From an uncultured Alphaproteobacteria bacterium (lineage in GTDB: Bacteria; Pseudomonadota; Alphaproteobacteria; RF32; CAG-239), in the NCBI GenBank assembly GCA_944391495.1, contig CALXTU010000001.1:309981-373980 (forward strand): a DNA stretch of 64,000 nucleotides, read 5' to 3'. A program made the translations under genes and the position numbers. Positions 36,650 to 45,573 of this stretch are shown in pieces (the stretch's first letter is position 1; each line of letters starts with the position of its first letter). The notes below the pieces were generated by a model, which was not told where the DNA came from, did not search any database, and saw only the letters and a program-made list of their open reading frames with translations.

Positions 36650-39531
36650 TAGTCGTCTTCCTCTTCTTTGACGGACCACTCCCGCACGCGCGCCAGATGT
36701 TCATAATCGGAGTATTCCGGCGCATTTTTCGGGTTCGGCCGACTCAGATAGCCGGTTGATTCAAAATCAAACAGGTTGATTACTTTCAGAAGGTGTTTGC
36801 GGGTATCGTCTAAAAGTTTTGCGATATCATCATCAATTTGAATAACTTTGTCCCCCAGCCGCCAGTAAATCAGGCTGTTTACTGCCGCGGCATTGATACC
36901 GTTAAAACCTCCTGACGAGGCAATAAGCCCTTCAATCGGCAGTTGGGGTGCATAACCGGTTTTTACTTCTTTTGCCGAACGAGCCCGACCGGTTTTATAA
37001 TCAATAATATTCAATTCGCCATCCCGTGTTTCATCTATACGGTCGGCTTTGGCATAAATTTCAAATTTGCCGCCGGGCAGGTCATCAAAGAAAAGACTGC
37101 CCCATACTTCGCTGTGGGTTTGTGAGATATCCGGACGGTATTGTTTTTCGGTAGCGACAAGCCAGGATATCATTTTGTTGAGTTTGGGGCGCCAAAAGGC
37201 TTGTTTTTCCGGAGCGAATCCGCTTTCGGACAAAGCCTCTTCTCCTAATTGCAAGAGAATCTCTTCGGCATTGTCGGGAAAGTTTTGAGGATAATTCCGG
37301 CCGAATTTTTCCAGAATGCCGTGCACCATGTTGCCGAAGTCGACGGCACCGGCCTCGGGCTCAAGTTCGTTTAACGGTTTGAGGCGTAAAATATATTCGG
37401 CATAAACACTGTAAGGATCACGCAGGAGCTTTTCAAAAGCGCTGGCCGACAGTTTGCGCGGCCGAGCCGCCAGCGGCGGGGTAGGTGCCGGTGCGGCAAT
37501 TTTAATCTGACGCTCCGACCGGTCAAGAGCTGCGGCCAGTCGTTGATATTCGGTTTCTTCAACAACGGTTTTATCAATGTTTAGCGCCTGCAAAACCGTT
37601 TCAAGGCGCATCCACCAGCGTGATTTGACGGTCGGGGCACCGTCGGTCATGCAAGAGCGAGTCAGGCAAACATCGGCGGCGCCGAGCAAGTTGGCAAAAT
37701 CAAGCGCCAAAACGCCGATTTGTTTTTCGGGTTGTTCAAAACCAAAGTCGCGTTTCATCGGCCGCGACATCCACGGGTCCGCCGCTGCCGCCGGCGGCCA
37801 GATGCCTTCGTTGACGCCGCCGAGAATAACGGTGTCAAAATGGTTGAGGCGGGCTTCCATCGGGCCCAAGATGCGCACCCGGTGATGGCTCGGACGCTTG
37901 CTGCGAACCATGACAGAGGCCATCATGGTTTCAAACAACGGCAGATATTCTGCCGTTTCGATATCCCCCAGAACAGCGGCATGTTCAAGCCAGCCGGACA
38001 TGAAAGCGGCACCGGCTTCACCGTCCTCATTCTGCCATAAAAGAGTCGAACCGGGCTGCCGGTCGTCGGCGGCCAAAGCTTCGGCAAACATCAGGTGTTT
38101 GGTTAATATTTCCTGTAAAGAGGCTTTGCCGGCCTGGAACAGCCGGATTAAATCGTCGGCAAGAGAACGGACGGTATGCAAAAAAGAATCGACATCTGTG
38201 TTTTGTTCGCCGCCGCGCCAGACGTCTTTATCCAGTCTGGCGGCCAGTCCGACTGCGGATTTTTTGTTCATGCCGCAGGAAAACAGAGGATTTTTGAATA
38301 AGGCCAAAAGTTCTTCTCTGCCGGAATCGGAGGCAACGGCATTGATGCAGAGACGCATAAAAATTCCCCATGGGGTTTGCGCCAGCGGGATACCGGCGGA
38401 ATCATCAACATTTATATTCCAGCGCCGCAGTTCGGCCGCGGTGCGTCGGGCCAGACTGCGATCCGGTGTGATCAGGGCAACGGTTTTTTCGGGGGTTTGC
38501 AAAACATGGCGGATCAAAACGGCAATCGTCAATGCTTCGCTGCGGGAATCGGGGCATTCAATCAGGCGGATACCGTCGACGGCTTTGGTGGACAGAGTTC
38601 CGTTAAGTAACCGCCAGCGGTGCGAACAGACAGCTGGCCGCATAATTTCGCTGATGAGTTTTTCGCGGCCGGGATTTTTTGAAGCGACCAAAGGCATAAC
38701 GCTGCTGCGGTTGATTTGCAGATAATCCAGAAGTTGTTTCAGTTCAAACTGCGGGTGGGTTTCATCAACTTTTTCCCAGGCATCTTCTTCCAGACAGGTA
38801 TCCAGTCCGGCAAGATAAACTTCTCCCTGCGGCAGGGTGAGAACCGTTTTGACCAAAAGCTTCATTGCCGGCGAAACGGCTGTTGTGCCGGCAATAATAA
38901 TACGTTGTTGCGGCGGGTTTTGCTGCCAGATGCGGCATTGAGCCTCAATCAGGCGGTTTTTGCGGTCGCCGGCGTCAATAACGCCGCGTTCGGCCAAAAT
39001 GTCCGGCCAGTAGGCGGTGATGATGTTTAAAAATTTGAGGGTTTCCTGCCAGTGGACGGCATATTCCTCCGGCGCCAGAGAAGCTAGATTGTTCCAGTCC
39101 AGATTTTGCAGGGAGGCGCGGTCTATCAGAGAGCCGAGTTCGGCAGCCAGCCGGCAGGATTGAGCCAGAGAAATTCGTTCCAGGCCAAATTCGGCATAGC
39201 GGCTCATGATGAGCCGCATAAACAGCAAAGTGCGTTCCAGAGGATCAACCGCCGGCGGCAGTGCCAGAAATTCCCGGTCGGCGTGCTGCCCGCTTAAAAT
39301 CAGTTCGTCTTCGGCGACATCGCCGATGGCACGCATTTGCGGCAGAAGGGTCGGTGACATTCCTTTTTTGCGGACAAAAGCCTCGGCCAGGCTGCGGCAG
39401 GCGCGGTGATTGGGCAGCAATATCAAAATTCCGGCCAGATCAAGTTCTCTGCCGCGGCAGTCATTCAGTAATTTGGCGGCCAAAGTTTCGACAAAACAAT
39501 CGGAGGTGGGAATGTTATAAACGGCTGGCAT
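36649..39531 (-). CDS. addB: Double-strand break repair protein AddB
   Basis: Second subunit of AddAB, 960 residues, alphaproteobacterial type. The N-terminal helicase-like part (LDLAGILILLPNHRACRSL) lacks an evident functional Walker A. The C-terminal nuclease shows FGNMVHGILEKFGR and LNIIDYKTGRARSAKEV, with a Gln-containing APQLPIEG. I see no four-cysteine iron-sulphur pattern of the Bacillus AddB type. The ATG with AAAGGA upstream is chosen; it overlaps the end of rdgB by 17 bases. A longer start with more of rdgB is unlikely. It forms the exonuclease complex with AddA. Confidence 0.94.
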   Translation of the reverse strand: MPAVYNIPTSDCFVETLAAKLLNDCRGRELDLAGILILLPNHRACRSLAEAFVRKKGMSPTLLPQMRAIGDVAEDELILSGQHADREFLALPPAVDPLERTLLFMRLIMSRYAEFGLERISLAQSCRLAAELGSLIDRASLQNLDWNNLASLAPEEYAVHWQETLKFLNIITAYWPDILAERGVIDAGDRKNRLIEAQCRIWQQNPPQQRIIIAGTTAVSPAMKLLVKTVLTLPQGEVYLAGLDTCLEEDAWEKVDETHPQFELKQLLDYLQINRSSVMPLVASKNPGREKLISEIMRPAVCSHRWRLLNGTLSTKAVDGIRLIECPDSRSEALTIAVLIRHVLQTPEKTVALITPDRSLARRTAAELRRWNINVDDSAGIPLAQTPWGIFMRLCINAVASDSGREELLALFKNPLFSCGMNKKSAVGLAARLDKDVWRGGEQNTDVDSFLHTVRSLADDLIRLFQAGKASLQEILTKHLMFAEALAADDRQPGSTLLWQNEDGEAGAAFMSGWLEHAAVLGDIETAEYLPLFETMMASVMVRSKRPSHHRVRILGPMEARLNHFDTVILGGVNEGIWPPAAAADPWMSRPMKRDFGFEQPEKQIGVLALDFANLLGAADVCLTRSCMTDGAPTVKSRWWMRLETVLQALNIDKTVVEETEYQRLAAALDRSERQIKIAAPAPTPPLAARPRKLSASAFEKLLRDPYSVYAEYILRLKPLNELEPEAGAVDFGNMVHGILEKFGRNYPQNFPDNAEEILLQLGEEALSESGFAPEKQAFWRPKLNKMISWLVATEKQYRPDISQTHSEVWGSLFFDDLPGGKFEIYAKADRIDETRDGELNIIDYKTGRARSAKEVKTGYAPQLPIEGLIASSGGFNGINAAAVNSLIYWRLGDKVIQIDDDIAKLLDDTRKHLLKVINLFDFESTGYLSRPNPKNAPEYSDYEHLARVREWSVKEEEDD

Positions 39532-40111
39532 TAAATTCCTTTTGCAAAAAGGCGGCGACGGCTCGGCCGCGATGTGAAATTCCGGCTTTTTCGGCATGGG
39601 TCATTTCAGCAAAAGTGCGGTCAAAACCGTCGGGTACAAAAACGGGATCAAAGCCGAAACCCTCACTGCCGCGCCGTTCGGCAATGATTTTACCGTTAAC
39701 GCGCCCCTCATAAAAACGAACGGGGTGTCCGGGCTGTTTTAAGGCCAGAACGCAGGAAAAATGCGCCGACCAATCTGGATTGCCGCAGGCCTTGAGCTCA
39801 TCAACCAGCATGGTCATTGCCTTGTTAAAGTCACGGTTGGGTGCATAACGAGCCGAATAAACACCGGGCCGGCCACCGAGAGCATCGACGCAAAGACCGG
39901 AATCATCGGCCAGGCAGGGCTTGCCGGAAATGTTTGCCAGAGTTTCCGCCTTGAGGGCGGCGTTTTCGGCAAAGGTAGTCCCGGTTTCTTCAACATCAGG
40001 CAGGTTTAAATCCGATGCAGCATAAACCTTAACGCCAAACGGCGCCAGCATTTCTTTAAATTCGGTGATTTTGCCCTGATTATGTGAGGCAATAACCAGT
40101 TCGTTCAGCAT
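39515..40111 (-). CDS. rdgB: XTP/dITP diphosphatase (non-canonical purine NTP pyrophosphatase)
   Basis: Cytosolic housecleaning enzyme of the HAM1/RdgB family, 198 residues, that hydrolyses ITP, dITP and XTP to monophosphates and keeps them out of DNA. The N-terminal SHNQGKITEFKEML matches the conserved (T/S)xNxxK start, and LADDSGLCVDALGGRPGVYS gives the metal and base-binding segment. The C-terminus includes SHRGRAVAAF. It overlaps the end of rph by 7 bases and the start of addB by 17, so the three are co-transcribed. The rph-rdgB pairing is widespread. Confidence 0.97.
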   Translation of the reverse strand: MLNELVIASHNQGKITEFKEMLAPFGVKVYAASDLNLPDVEETGTTFAENAALKAETLANISGKPCLADDSGLCVDALGGRPGVYSARYAPNRDFNKAMTMLVDELKACGNPDWSAHFSCVLALKQPGHPVRFYEGRVNGKIIAERRGSEGFGFDPVFVPDGFDRTFAEMTHAEKAGISHRGRAVAAFLQKEFNASRL

Positions 40112-40815
40112 TGTAAAGCCTCCTTTTGTTTGGCGATAATTGTTTGGATACCCTGTTTGCCCAAGTCAAGGAGCCGGCCGAATTGTTGTTCGGTAAAGGG
40201 TTCGCCTTCAGCAGTTCCTTGAATTTCCACAATCTTTCCGCTTTCGGTCATGACAAAGTTCATATCAACCTGAGAGGTGGAATCTTCTTCGTAGTCAACG
40301 TCAAGGACGGGTTCGCCGTTGCATATGTCACAGGAGACGGCAGCGACAAACTCACGAATGGGGTTTTCCGTTAAGCGTTCTGCTTTGATTAATCCGGCAA
40401 TGGCCTGATGCAGGGCGACAAAACCGCCGGAAACGGAGGCAACTCTTGTGCCGCCGTCGGCCTGAAGGACATCACAGTCAATCAAAATCGAGATTTCAGG
40501 CATTTTTTCAAGATTAACAACCGCACGCAGCGAACGGCCGATAAGACGCTGGATTTCCTGACTGCGGCCGGAAGGTTTTTTGGTTTCGCGCGGAACGCGG
40601 GTTTGAGTGGAACGCGGCAGCATGGCGTATTCGGCGGTTATCCAGCCTTTTTCCTGTCCTTTGAGCCAGGAGGGAACTTTATCTTCAACCGTGGCGGTGC
40701 ATAACACATGGGTATTGCCGTATTTGACCAGACATGAACCCTCGGCATAGGGATTGATGCCGGTGATGAAACTGATGTCGCGAAGCTGATTGTTTGAACG
40801 GTTTGCAGTACGCAT
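40105..40815 (-). CDS. rph: Ribonuclease PH
   Basis: Phosphorolytic 3'-to-5' exoribonuclease that trims tRNA precursors and other RNAs, 236 residues, active as a hexamer. The start MRTANRSNNQLRDISF follows GAGGAAAAAAT at good spacing. The conserved core includes GWITAEYAMLPRSTQTR and DCDVLQADGGTRVASVSGG, and the C-terminal FTEQQFGRLLDLG. An upstream in-frame extension has no Shine-Dalgarno. It precedes rdgB with a short overlap. In many alphaproteobacteria hrcA lies upstream of rph next to grpE, but here the neighbour is glgA. Confidence 0.97.
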   Translation of the reverse strand: MRTANRSNNQLRDISFITGINPYAEGSCLVKYGNTHVLCTATVEDKVPSWLKGQEKGWITAEYAMLPRSTQTRVPRETKKPSGRSQEIQRLIGRSLRAVVNLEKMPEISILIDCDVLQADGGTRVASVSGGFVALHQAIAGLIKAERLTENPIREFVAAVSCDICNGEPVLDVDYEEDSTSQVDMNFVMTESGKIVEIQGTAEGEPFTEQQFGRLLDLGKQGIQTIIAKQKEALQC

Positions 40816-40897
40816 AATTTTTTCCTCAGATGATTTGTCTGCAAGGATTGTAGAAAATTCTGCAACGGTGTGCAATATAAATTTTTATTTGTGGAAG

Positions 40898-42928
40898 TTA
40901 TAAGTGTCCGGTGTGGAACAGGGCGTCGTATTTTTCAAGCGGGCCGTCCGGAACGTCCCAGCTGAAGTCTTTTTGCATGGCGCGTTTTTGCATGGCGGCT
41001 AAAAAGTTCGGCATTTCGTAAAAGGTCAGCAGTGCGTCTTCCAGTGTTTTGGTATAGGCATTCTCGTTGTCTTTCAGGCGGCGGGCAGAGGCATTGCTGC
41101 CATAGACATGGCGGCCGTCGCTGAAAAATACCTCGGTGCGGAAACCGTCGATTTTATCCTCAATCGTGTCAACCAGTCCGCCGGTGGACATAGCAACCGG
41201 CAGGGCGCCTTTGGCCATAGCCTCCATTTGTGTCAGACCGCAGGGCTCAAAACGGCTCGGCATCAGATAGAGATCTGCCGAGAGTTGAACGGCATAAGCA
41301 AACTGGTCTTTATAGCCGCGGAAGACAAAAATCCTCTGAGCGGCCAGTTTATTGATTTTGGCAACAGTGTCCTTAAGACGGGCCAGCATATCAAAGAGTT
41401 CGGTATCACCGGCGCCGCCTAAAACGAATATCGGCATTTCAAAAGAACTGCGGGTGTATTTTTTTATCCATTCAAGGATTGATTGAGCGGCAATGTCATA
41501 GCCTTTTTGTTCAACCAGGCGCGATGTGGCACAGACAATCGGCACCCTTCCGGCGTTTTTAATGTCAGCGCCGATATCCTCAAAACGATAGGTTTCGATT
41601 AACGGAATAATTTGGTCTTTATATGCCGGATCTTGGGCAATTTTGGATATCAGACGGATGAATTCGGTTTTATTGTGCAGTTTGTTCTCAAGGGAGTTTT
41701 CGTCAAAAACACGGAAATCAAAGTCTGAACCGAAAAAGTCATTAATCGTCCGGATTTTTTCCGGGTTCGGCGAGATGAGGTTTTTGTCATAGCCGTTGAC
41801 AATGCCGAAGAAAGTGCGGTGGTCTTTGCGGATTTTTAAGATGTCGCGAAAATCATGACCGAAACCGAGTTCCTTGGATACTTCTTCCAGATAGTTCTTG
41901 GAAACGGTGACAACCCGGTCGGCCAGGTGAAAATTGCATGATGCCTGATTATAACAGTCGTGAACGATGAGCGTGTTGGTGGTGCGGCTGTTGGAGTTTT
42001 TTATGGCCTTGGCATTTTTGAAGACAAAAGCCGTCTGCTCACCGTAAAGCGAGTTGAGAATCCGTGCGGTGTTGTTGTAATCCCACCCCTGATAGCCGAG
42101 GTGGTGGGCGATATGAATAATCGGAACGGCTCTGATACGGTCGGCCTCGGTTTCACTCATCAGGCCTTTGTCGGCCAGAGCAACCGGCAGATATTTCATC
42201 AGGCCGGACAAAGCGCCGGAGTGCCAGTCGTTGGCAATTATCAGATTAGGTGCGGCATCTTCTTTAAGCAGTGCTTTGATGAGTTCGTACACTGCTTTGG
42301 AAAAGAAAGCAAAACGTTCAACCTCGTCTACGCCGTTTTTGTTCATGATGTAGCAGCCGTCCTGTGCCGGCGGATTATTCCGGTGCGGGTCTATGGAAAA
42401 GAAGTGATCGCAGCTTAGGAATATGTAGCGGGTGTTTTCACAGGTTCCGGTATAGGCCTCGACTTTGTAGTCAATAAACTTTTCTTTGAGATTCATAAAG
42501 GAAACGGTGATTTCCTTAAGTTTTTGCAATTCAATGTTTTTGTGTTCGGCTCCCTGATAAATTCCGTTTTCAAAACAGGCTTTCTTTTTGCCGGTGTCAC
42601 CTACATATAACGGTGTGACAACGGTTAAGTGCTCGCCTTCGGCGTTGAAACGGCGGTTAAATGCCTCCGGAAGTTCGGAAGCAATCATGCCGAGGCCGCC
42701 GGCTTTCATAAACGTGGCCGTTTCGGCCGAAAGCATCCAACCGTCGACTTTAATGTCTTTGGGCCACGGAAGCTTGCCGAAGCATTGGTTTTTGCTGAGG
42801 TTTTGAATCTCCAAAGCGTAGGGATTGGCTGGAATGGTATAGGTAAGGATAAATTTTTTCTTGTTAAATTTTGACGGTAAAAGGGAGGTGCTTTGCAAAA
42901 TATCGGAGTTTAGTTTTGCTTTGGGCAT
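40898..42928 (-). CDS. glgA: Glycogen/starch synthase family glycosyltransferase (GT5)
   Basis: ADP- or UDP-glucose-dependent alpha-glucan synthase, 676 residues, longer than typical bacterial GlgA (about 480). The GT5 donor site is seen in KAGGLGMIASELPEAF near residue 75, and the C-terminal Rossmann half has PSRFEPCGLTQMEAMAKG and TGGLVDTIED. Insertions lengthen both the N-terminal 60 residues and the middle. The ATG is used rather than an upstream TTG because GGAAAG sits about 10 bases before it. It is the first gene of the run leading to rph. No glgB, glgC or glgP is nearby, so the pathway, or a different glucan role, cannot be judged. Confidence 0.88.
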   Translation of the reverse strand: MPKAKLNSDILQSTSLLPSKFNKKKFILTYTIPANPYALEIQNLSKNQCFGKLPWPKDIKVDGWMLSAETATFMKAGGLGMIASELPEAFNRRFNAEGEHLTVVTPLYVGDTGKKKACFENGIYQGAEHKNIELQKLKEITVSFMNLKEKFIDYKVEAYTGTCENTRYIFLSCDHFFSIDPHRNNPPAQDGCYIMNKNGVDEVERFAFFSKAVYELIKALLKEDAAPNLIIANDWHSGALSGLMKYLPVALADKGLMSETEADRIRAVPIIHIAHHLGYQGWDYNNTARILNSLYGEQTAFVFKNAKAIKNSNSRTTNTLIVHDCYNQASCNFHLADRVVTVSKNYLEEVSKELGFGHDFRDILKIRKDHRTFFGIVNGYDKNLISPNPEKIRTINDFFGSDFDFRVFDENSLENKLHNKTEFIRLISKIAQDPAYKDQIIPLIETYRFEDIGADIKNAGRVPIVCATSRLVEQKGYDIAAQSILEWIKKYTRSSFEMPIFVLGGAGDTELFDMLARLKDTVAKINKLAAQRIFVFRGYKDQFAYAVQLSADLYLMPSRFEPCGLTQMEAMAKGALPVAMSTGGLVDTIEDKIDGFRTEVFFSDGRHVYGSNASARRLKDNENAYTKTLEDALLTFYEMPNFLAAMQKRAMQKDFSWDVPDGPLEKYDALFHTGHL

Positions 42929-42989
42929 TGGGGGTGTTCTTTCCAAAATCAAAATAATGATTAATATGATTTAATTAATATTCATCGCT

Positions 42990-43017
42990 CTTGACTTGTC
43001 AAGCGTTAGTCACTAAA
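42990..43017 (+). promoter_or_regulatory. Putative heat-shock promoter of grpE
   Basis: CTTG at 42990-42993, 19 bases, then CTAA (43013-43016). The spacing equals that before htpG and groES, though the second CTAA repeat is absent. As sigma-70 it reads TTGACT-N17-TAAATT. Confidence 0.45.
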
Positions 43018-43072
43018 TTTGAGTATATATATGAATATATAAACGGTTTCCGAAATAATTTAAAGAGAAAAA

Positions 43073-43666
43073 ATGATGACTAAAAACAGAAAAATTTTTG
43101 AAGAAAAGGAAGACAAAAAAGAAGCGGAAGAAATATCCGCAGACGAAAATGAAACTCTTGAAGATGAGGATGGTGCGGTTTCCGAAAACGGTGATGAGGC
43201 ACCGGAGGAAGAATCGACGGAAGATCTGGCGGCACAAAATCAAAAGCTCAGGGAGGATTATCTGCGTGCTTTTGCCGAGGTTGAGAATACAAAGAAACGC
43301 TGCCAGCAGGAGATTGAAAAAAACAATAAATATGCCATAGCGTCATTTGCCAAAAGCCTGTTGAGCGTTGCGGACAATTTGCAGCGGGCGCTTGATGCCG
43401 CCGGTAAAGATGCCGATGATTCCTGCGGGGGGTTAATCAAGGGTGTTGAGCTGACACAAAATGAACTGAATAAAGTTTTTGACAAGTTTGATATTCATAA
43501 AATGGATATTCTGGGAAAGGTTTTTGATCCGAATTTTCATCAGGTTATTCAGGAGGTTGAGGATAAAAGCAAGCCGGCGGGAACCATTGTTGCCGAGGTA
43601 CAGACAGGATATATGATTCATGACAGAATCCTGCGTGAGGCAATGGTTGTGGTTACCAAGGCTTAA
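43073..43666 (+). CDS. grpE: Nucleotide exchange factor GrpE
   Basis: Dimeric nucleotide exchange factor for DnaK, 197 residues, cytosolic. The N-terminal 50 residues are acidic and low complexity, followed by a long coiled coil (about 55-110) with LREDYLRAFAEVENTKKR, and the C-terminal beta domain with DPNFHQVIQEVED and VAEVQTGYMIHDRILREAMVVV. These are standard. ATG at two adjacent codons makes the exact start slightly open. A CTTG-N19-CTAA promoter lies upstream. It is divergent from glgA. There is no dnaK or dnaJ gene beside it. Confidence 0.97.
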   Translation: MMTKNRKIFEEKEDKKEAEEISADENETLEDEDGAVSENGDEAPEEESTEDLAAQNQKLREDYLRAFAEVENTKKRCQQEIEKNNKYAIASFAKSLLSVADNLQRALDAAGKDADDSCGGLIKGVELTQNELNKVFDKFDIHKMDILGKVFDPNFHQVIQEVEDKSKPAGTIVAEVQTGYMIHDRILREAMVVVTKA

Positions 43667-43686
43667 AAACCATAAAATGTTAAAAA

Positions 43687-43712
43687 AAAGCCCCGCGTCT
43701 GCGGGGCTTTTT
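43687..43712. terminator. Bidirectional terminator between grpE and gapR
   Basis: AAAGCCCCGC (43687-43696) pairs with GCGGGGCTTT (43701-43710) around 4 bases. A run on the left and T residues on the right allow use from both strands. Confidence 0.9.
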
Positions 43713-43726
43713 GATAAGAAAGAAGA

Positions 43727-43981
43727 TTAGATGTCCAAAGCCTTACGATAGGTTTCCAACAAAAACTCCTGTTCGTCGCGGTCGGCGGCGTTCATCTTGC
43801 GTAATTTGATGACGGCCCGCATGATTTTGACGTCAAATCCCGCCGATTTGGCTTCGGCGAAAATATCACGGATGTCCGATGAAATGGCTTTTTTCTCTTC
43901 TTCAAGCCGCTCAATGCGCTCAATCAGCGAACGCAGGCGGTCAGCGGCTATTCCGCCGATTTCGTTGGTTTCTTCACTCAT
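43727..43981 (-). CDS. gapR: GapR-family nucleoid-associated protein (DUF2312)
   Basis: Small DNA-binding protein of 84 residues, typical of alphaproteobacteria, that binds AT-rich overtwisted DNA and supports replication and chromosome organisation (family knowledge from Caulobacter). The sequence has LRSLIERIERLEEEKKAIS, a coiled-coil helix, and EAKSAGFDVKIMRAVIKLRKM followed by E-Q-E-F-L-L-E-T-Y. GGAGAC precedes the ATG. It is a single-gene unit between two promoter regions, divergent from pyk. Its presence strongly supports the taxonomic assignment. Confidence 0.95.
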   Translation of the reverse strand: MSEETNEIGGIAADRLRSLIERIERLEEEKKAISSDIRDIFAEAKSAGFDVKIMRAVIKLRKMNAADRDEQEFLLETYRKALDI

Positions 43982-44120
43982 GGCTGTCTCCTTGGTTATA
44001 AATTGATATTTTGCTAGAAATTAACAAATTAAATTGTTATTTACAAGTATAAAAATAACACCTTATTAACTTCTTTGGGTTATATTCGGAGCAAAAGTTT
44101 TTGAGTGAGGAAAAAGCAAA

Positions 44121-45545
44121 ATGCCAGTTGATACACATACTAAAATTTTAGCAACCATCGGGCCGTCTTCGGCTACCAGAGAGCAGCTTTCCAGGCTTAT
44201 TGATGCCGGCGCCGACGCTTTTCGGGTTAATTTCAGTCACGGCACCCACGCGGAACATCGGGAGCGCATTAAAATCATTCGAGCGTTGGAAAAAGAAAAG
44301 GGGCGCCTGATCTCCATTTTGGCAGATTTGCAGGGGCCGAAACTGAGGGTCGGGAATTTTAAAGAAGACAAAGTTCTGCTTAAAGAAGGACAGAAATTTA
44401 CCTTGGATTTGGATAACACACCCGGTGATGAAACAAGGGTTTGTCTGCCGCATAAGGAAATTTTTGAGGCCTTGAAACCCGGCGAAGTTTTGTTGGTGAA
44501 CGACGGTTATATTGCCTTAAAAGTTGAAAGTTGCAATAAAAAATCCGCCGTGACAACGGTCAAGGTCGGCGGTTATATATCAAGCCATAAGGGTGTTAAC
44601 CTGCCGAATACCAAGCTTAATATCTCTGCCATTACCGAAAAAGACAGGGAAGATTTGAAATTTGCATTGAAAAACGGCGTGGACTGGATCGGGTTGTCGT
44701 TTGTACAGAAAGCCGAAGATGTCCGGGAAATTAAAAAGATGGTCAACGGTAAAGCCCGGGTTATATCCAAGCTGGAAAAACCGAGTGCGATTGATGATTT
44801 GGAAAATATTATCAAGGAATCGGACGGTATTATGGTTGCCAGAGGTGATCTGGGGGTTGAATGTCCGATACAGGTGGTGCCGGTTTTGCAAAAAAAGATT
44901 GTCAAACTGTGCCGGCTTTATGCCCGGCCGGTAATTATTGCCACCCAGATGCTTGAATCCATGATTGTTAATCCGACACCGACCAGAGCCGAAGTTTCCG
45001 ATGTGGCGACGGCTGTTTATGACGGCGCCGACGCGGTGATGCTTTCGGCGGAAACGGCTGCCGGAAAATATCCGGTTCAGGCCGTTAAAATGATGCACAG
45101 CATTGTTAAACAGGTTGAAGATGATCCGCTGTTTTTTGAGCTGATGAATAATTCGCGTAATGTTCCCTGCAAGGCAACCGAAGCCGATGCTATTACGTTT
45201 GCCGCTTCGGAACTGGCCGGCGTTTTGAAAAACGTGCGGGCAATTGTCAGCTATTCTTCTTCCGGGTTTACGACCTTTTTGACGGCAAGAGAACGGCCGG
45301 CATTGCCGATTTTGGCGTTATCTCCTGATATTAAGGTTGCCCGGCAGATGGTTTTGGTCTGGGGGGTTAAACCTTATGTCAATAAAGAGAGTTTTAAAAA
45401 ATTCAATAATGTAGAAGACTGTGCGGTTAAATATGTTAAAGAGGCCGGTTTGGCCAAATCCGGCGACCATATTATTATTACGGCGGGTTTTCCGCTGAAT
45501 GTCAAAGGACGAACCAATATGCTGCATACGGTTTATGTATCGTAA
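44121..45545 (+). CDS. pyk: Pyruvate kinase
   Basis: Final step of glycolysis: PEP + ADP to pyruvate + ATP, cytosolic tetramer, 474 residues. The N-terminal KILATIGPSSATREQL, the active-site MVARGDLGVE, and the conserved ATQMLESMI... pattern with PTRAEVSDVATAVYDGADAVML follow in order. The length matches the common bacterial form, with the C-terminal effector domain present. GTGAGGAAAAAG precedes the ATG. It is the first gene of a compact operon, followed after 28 bases by deoB, then pgeF, a DnaJ-domain gene and an amidase gene. Divergent from gapR. Confidence 0.97.
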   Translation: MPVDTHTKILATIGPSSATREQLSRLIDAGADAFRVNFSHGTHAEHRERIKIIRALEKEKGRLISILADLQGPKLRVGNFKEDKVLLKEGQKFTLDLDNTPGDETRVCLPHKEIFEALKPGEVLLVNDGYIALKVESCNKKSAVTTVKVGGYISSHKGVNLPNTKLNISAITEKDREDLKFALKNGVDWIGLSFVQKAEDVREIKKMVNGKARVISKLEKPSAIDDLENIIKESDGIMVARGDLGVECPIQVVPVLQKKIVKLCRLYARPVIIATQMLESMIVNPTPTRAEVSDVATAVYDGADAVMLSAETAAGKYPVQAVKMMHSIVKQVEDDPLFFELMNNSRNVPCKATEADAITFAASELAGVLKNVRAIVSYSSSGFTTFLTARERPALPILALSPDIKVARQMVLVWGVKPYVNKESFKKFNNVEDCAVKYVKEAGLAKSGDHIIITAGFPLNVKGRTNMLHTVYVS

Positions 45546-45573
45546 AACCGTTAAAGGACGAAAGGAACCGCTG

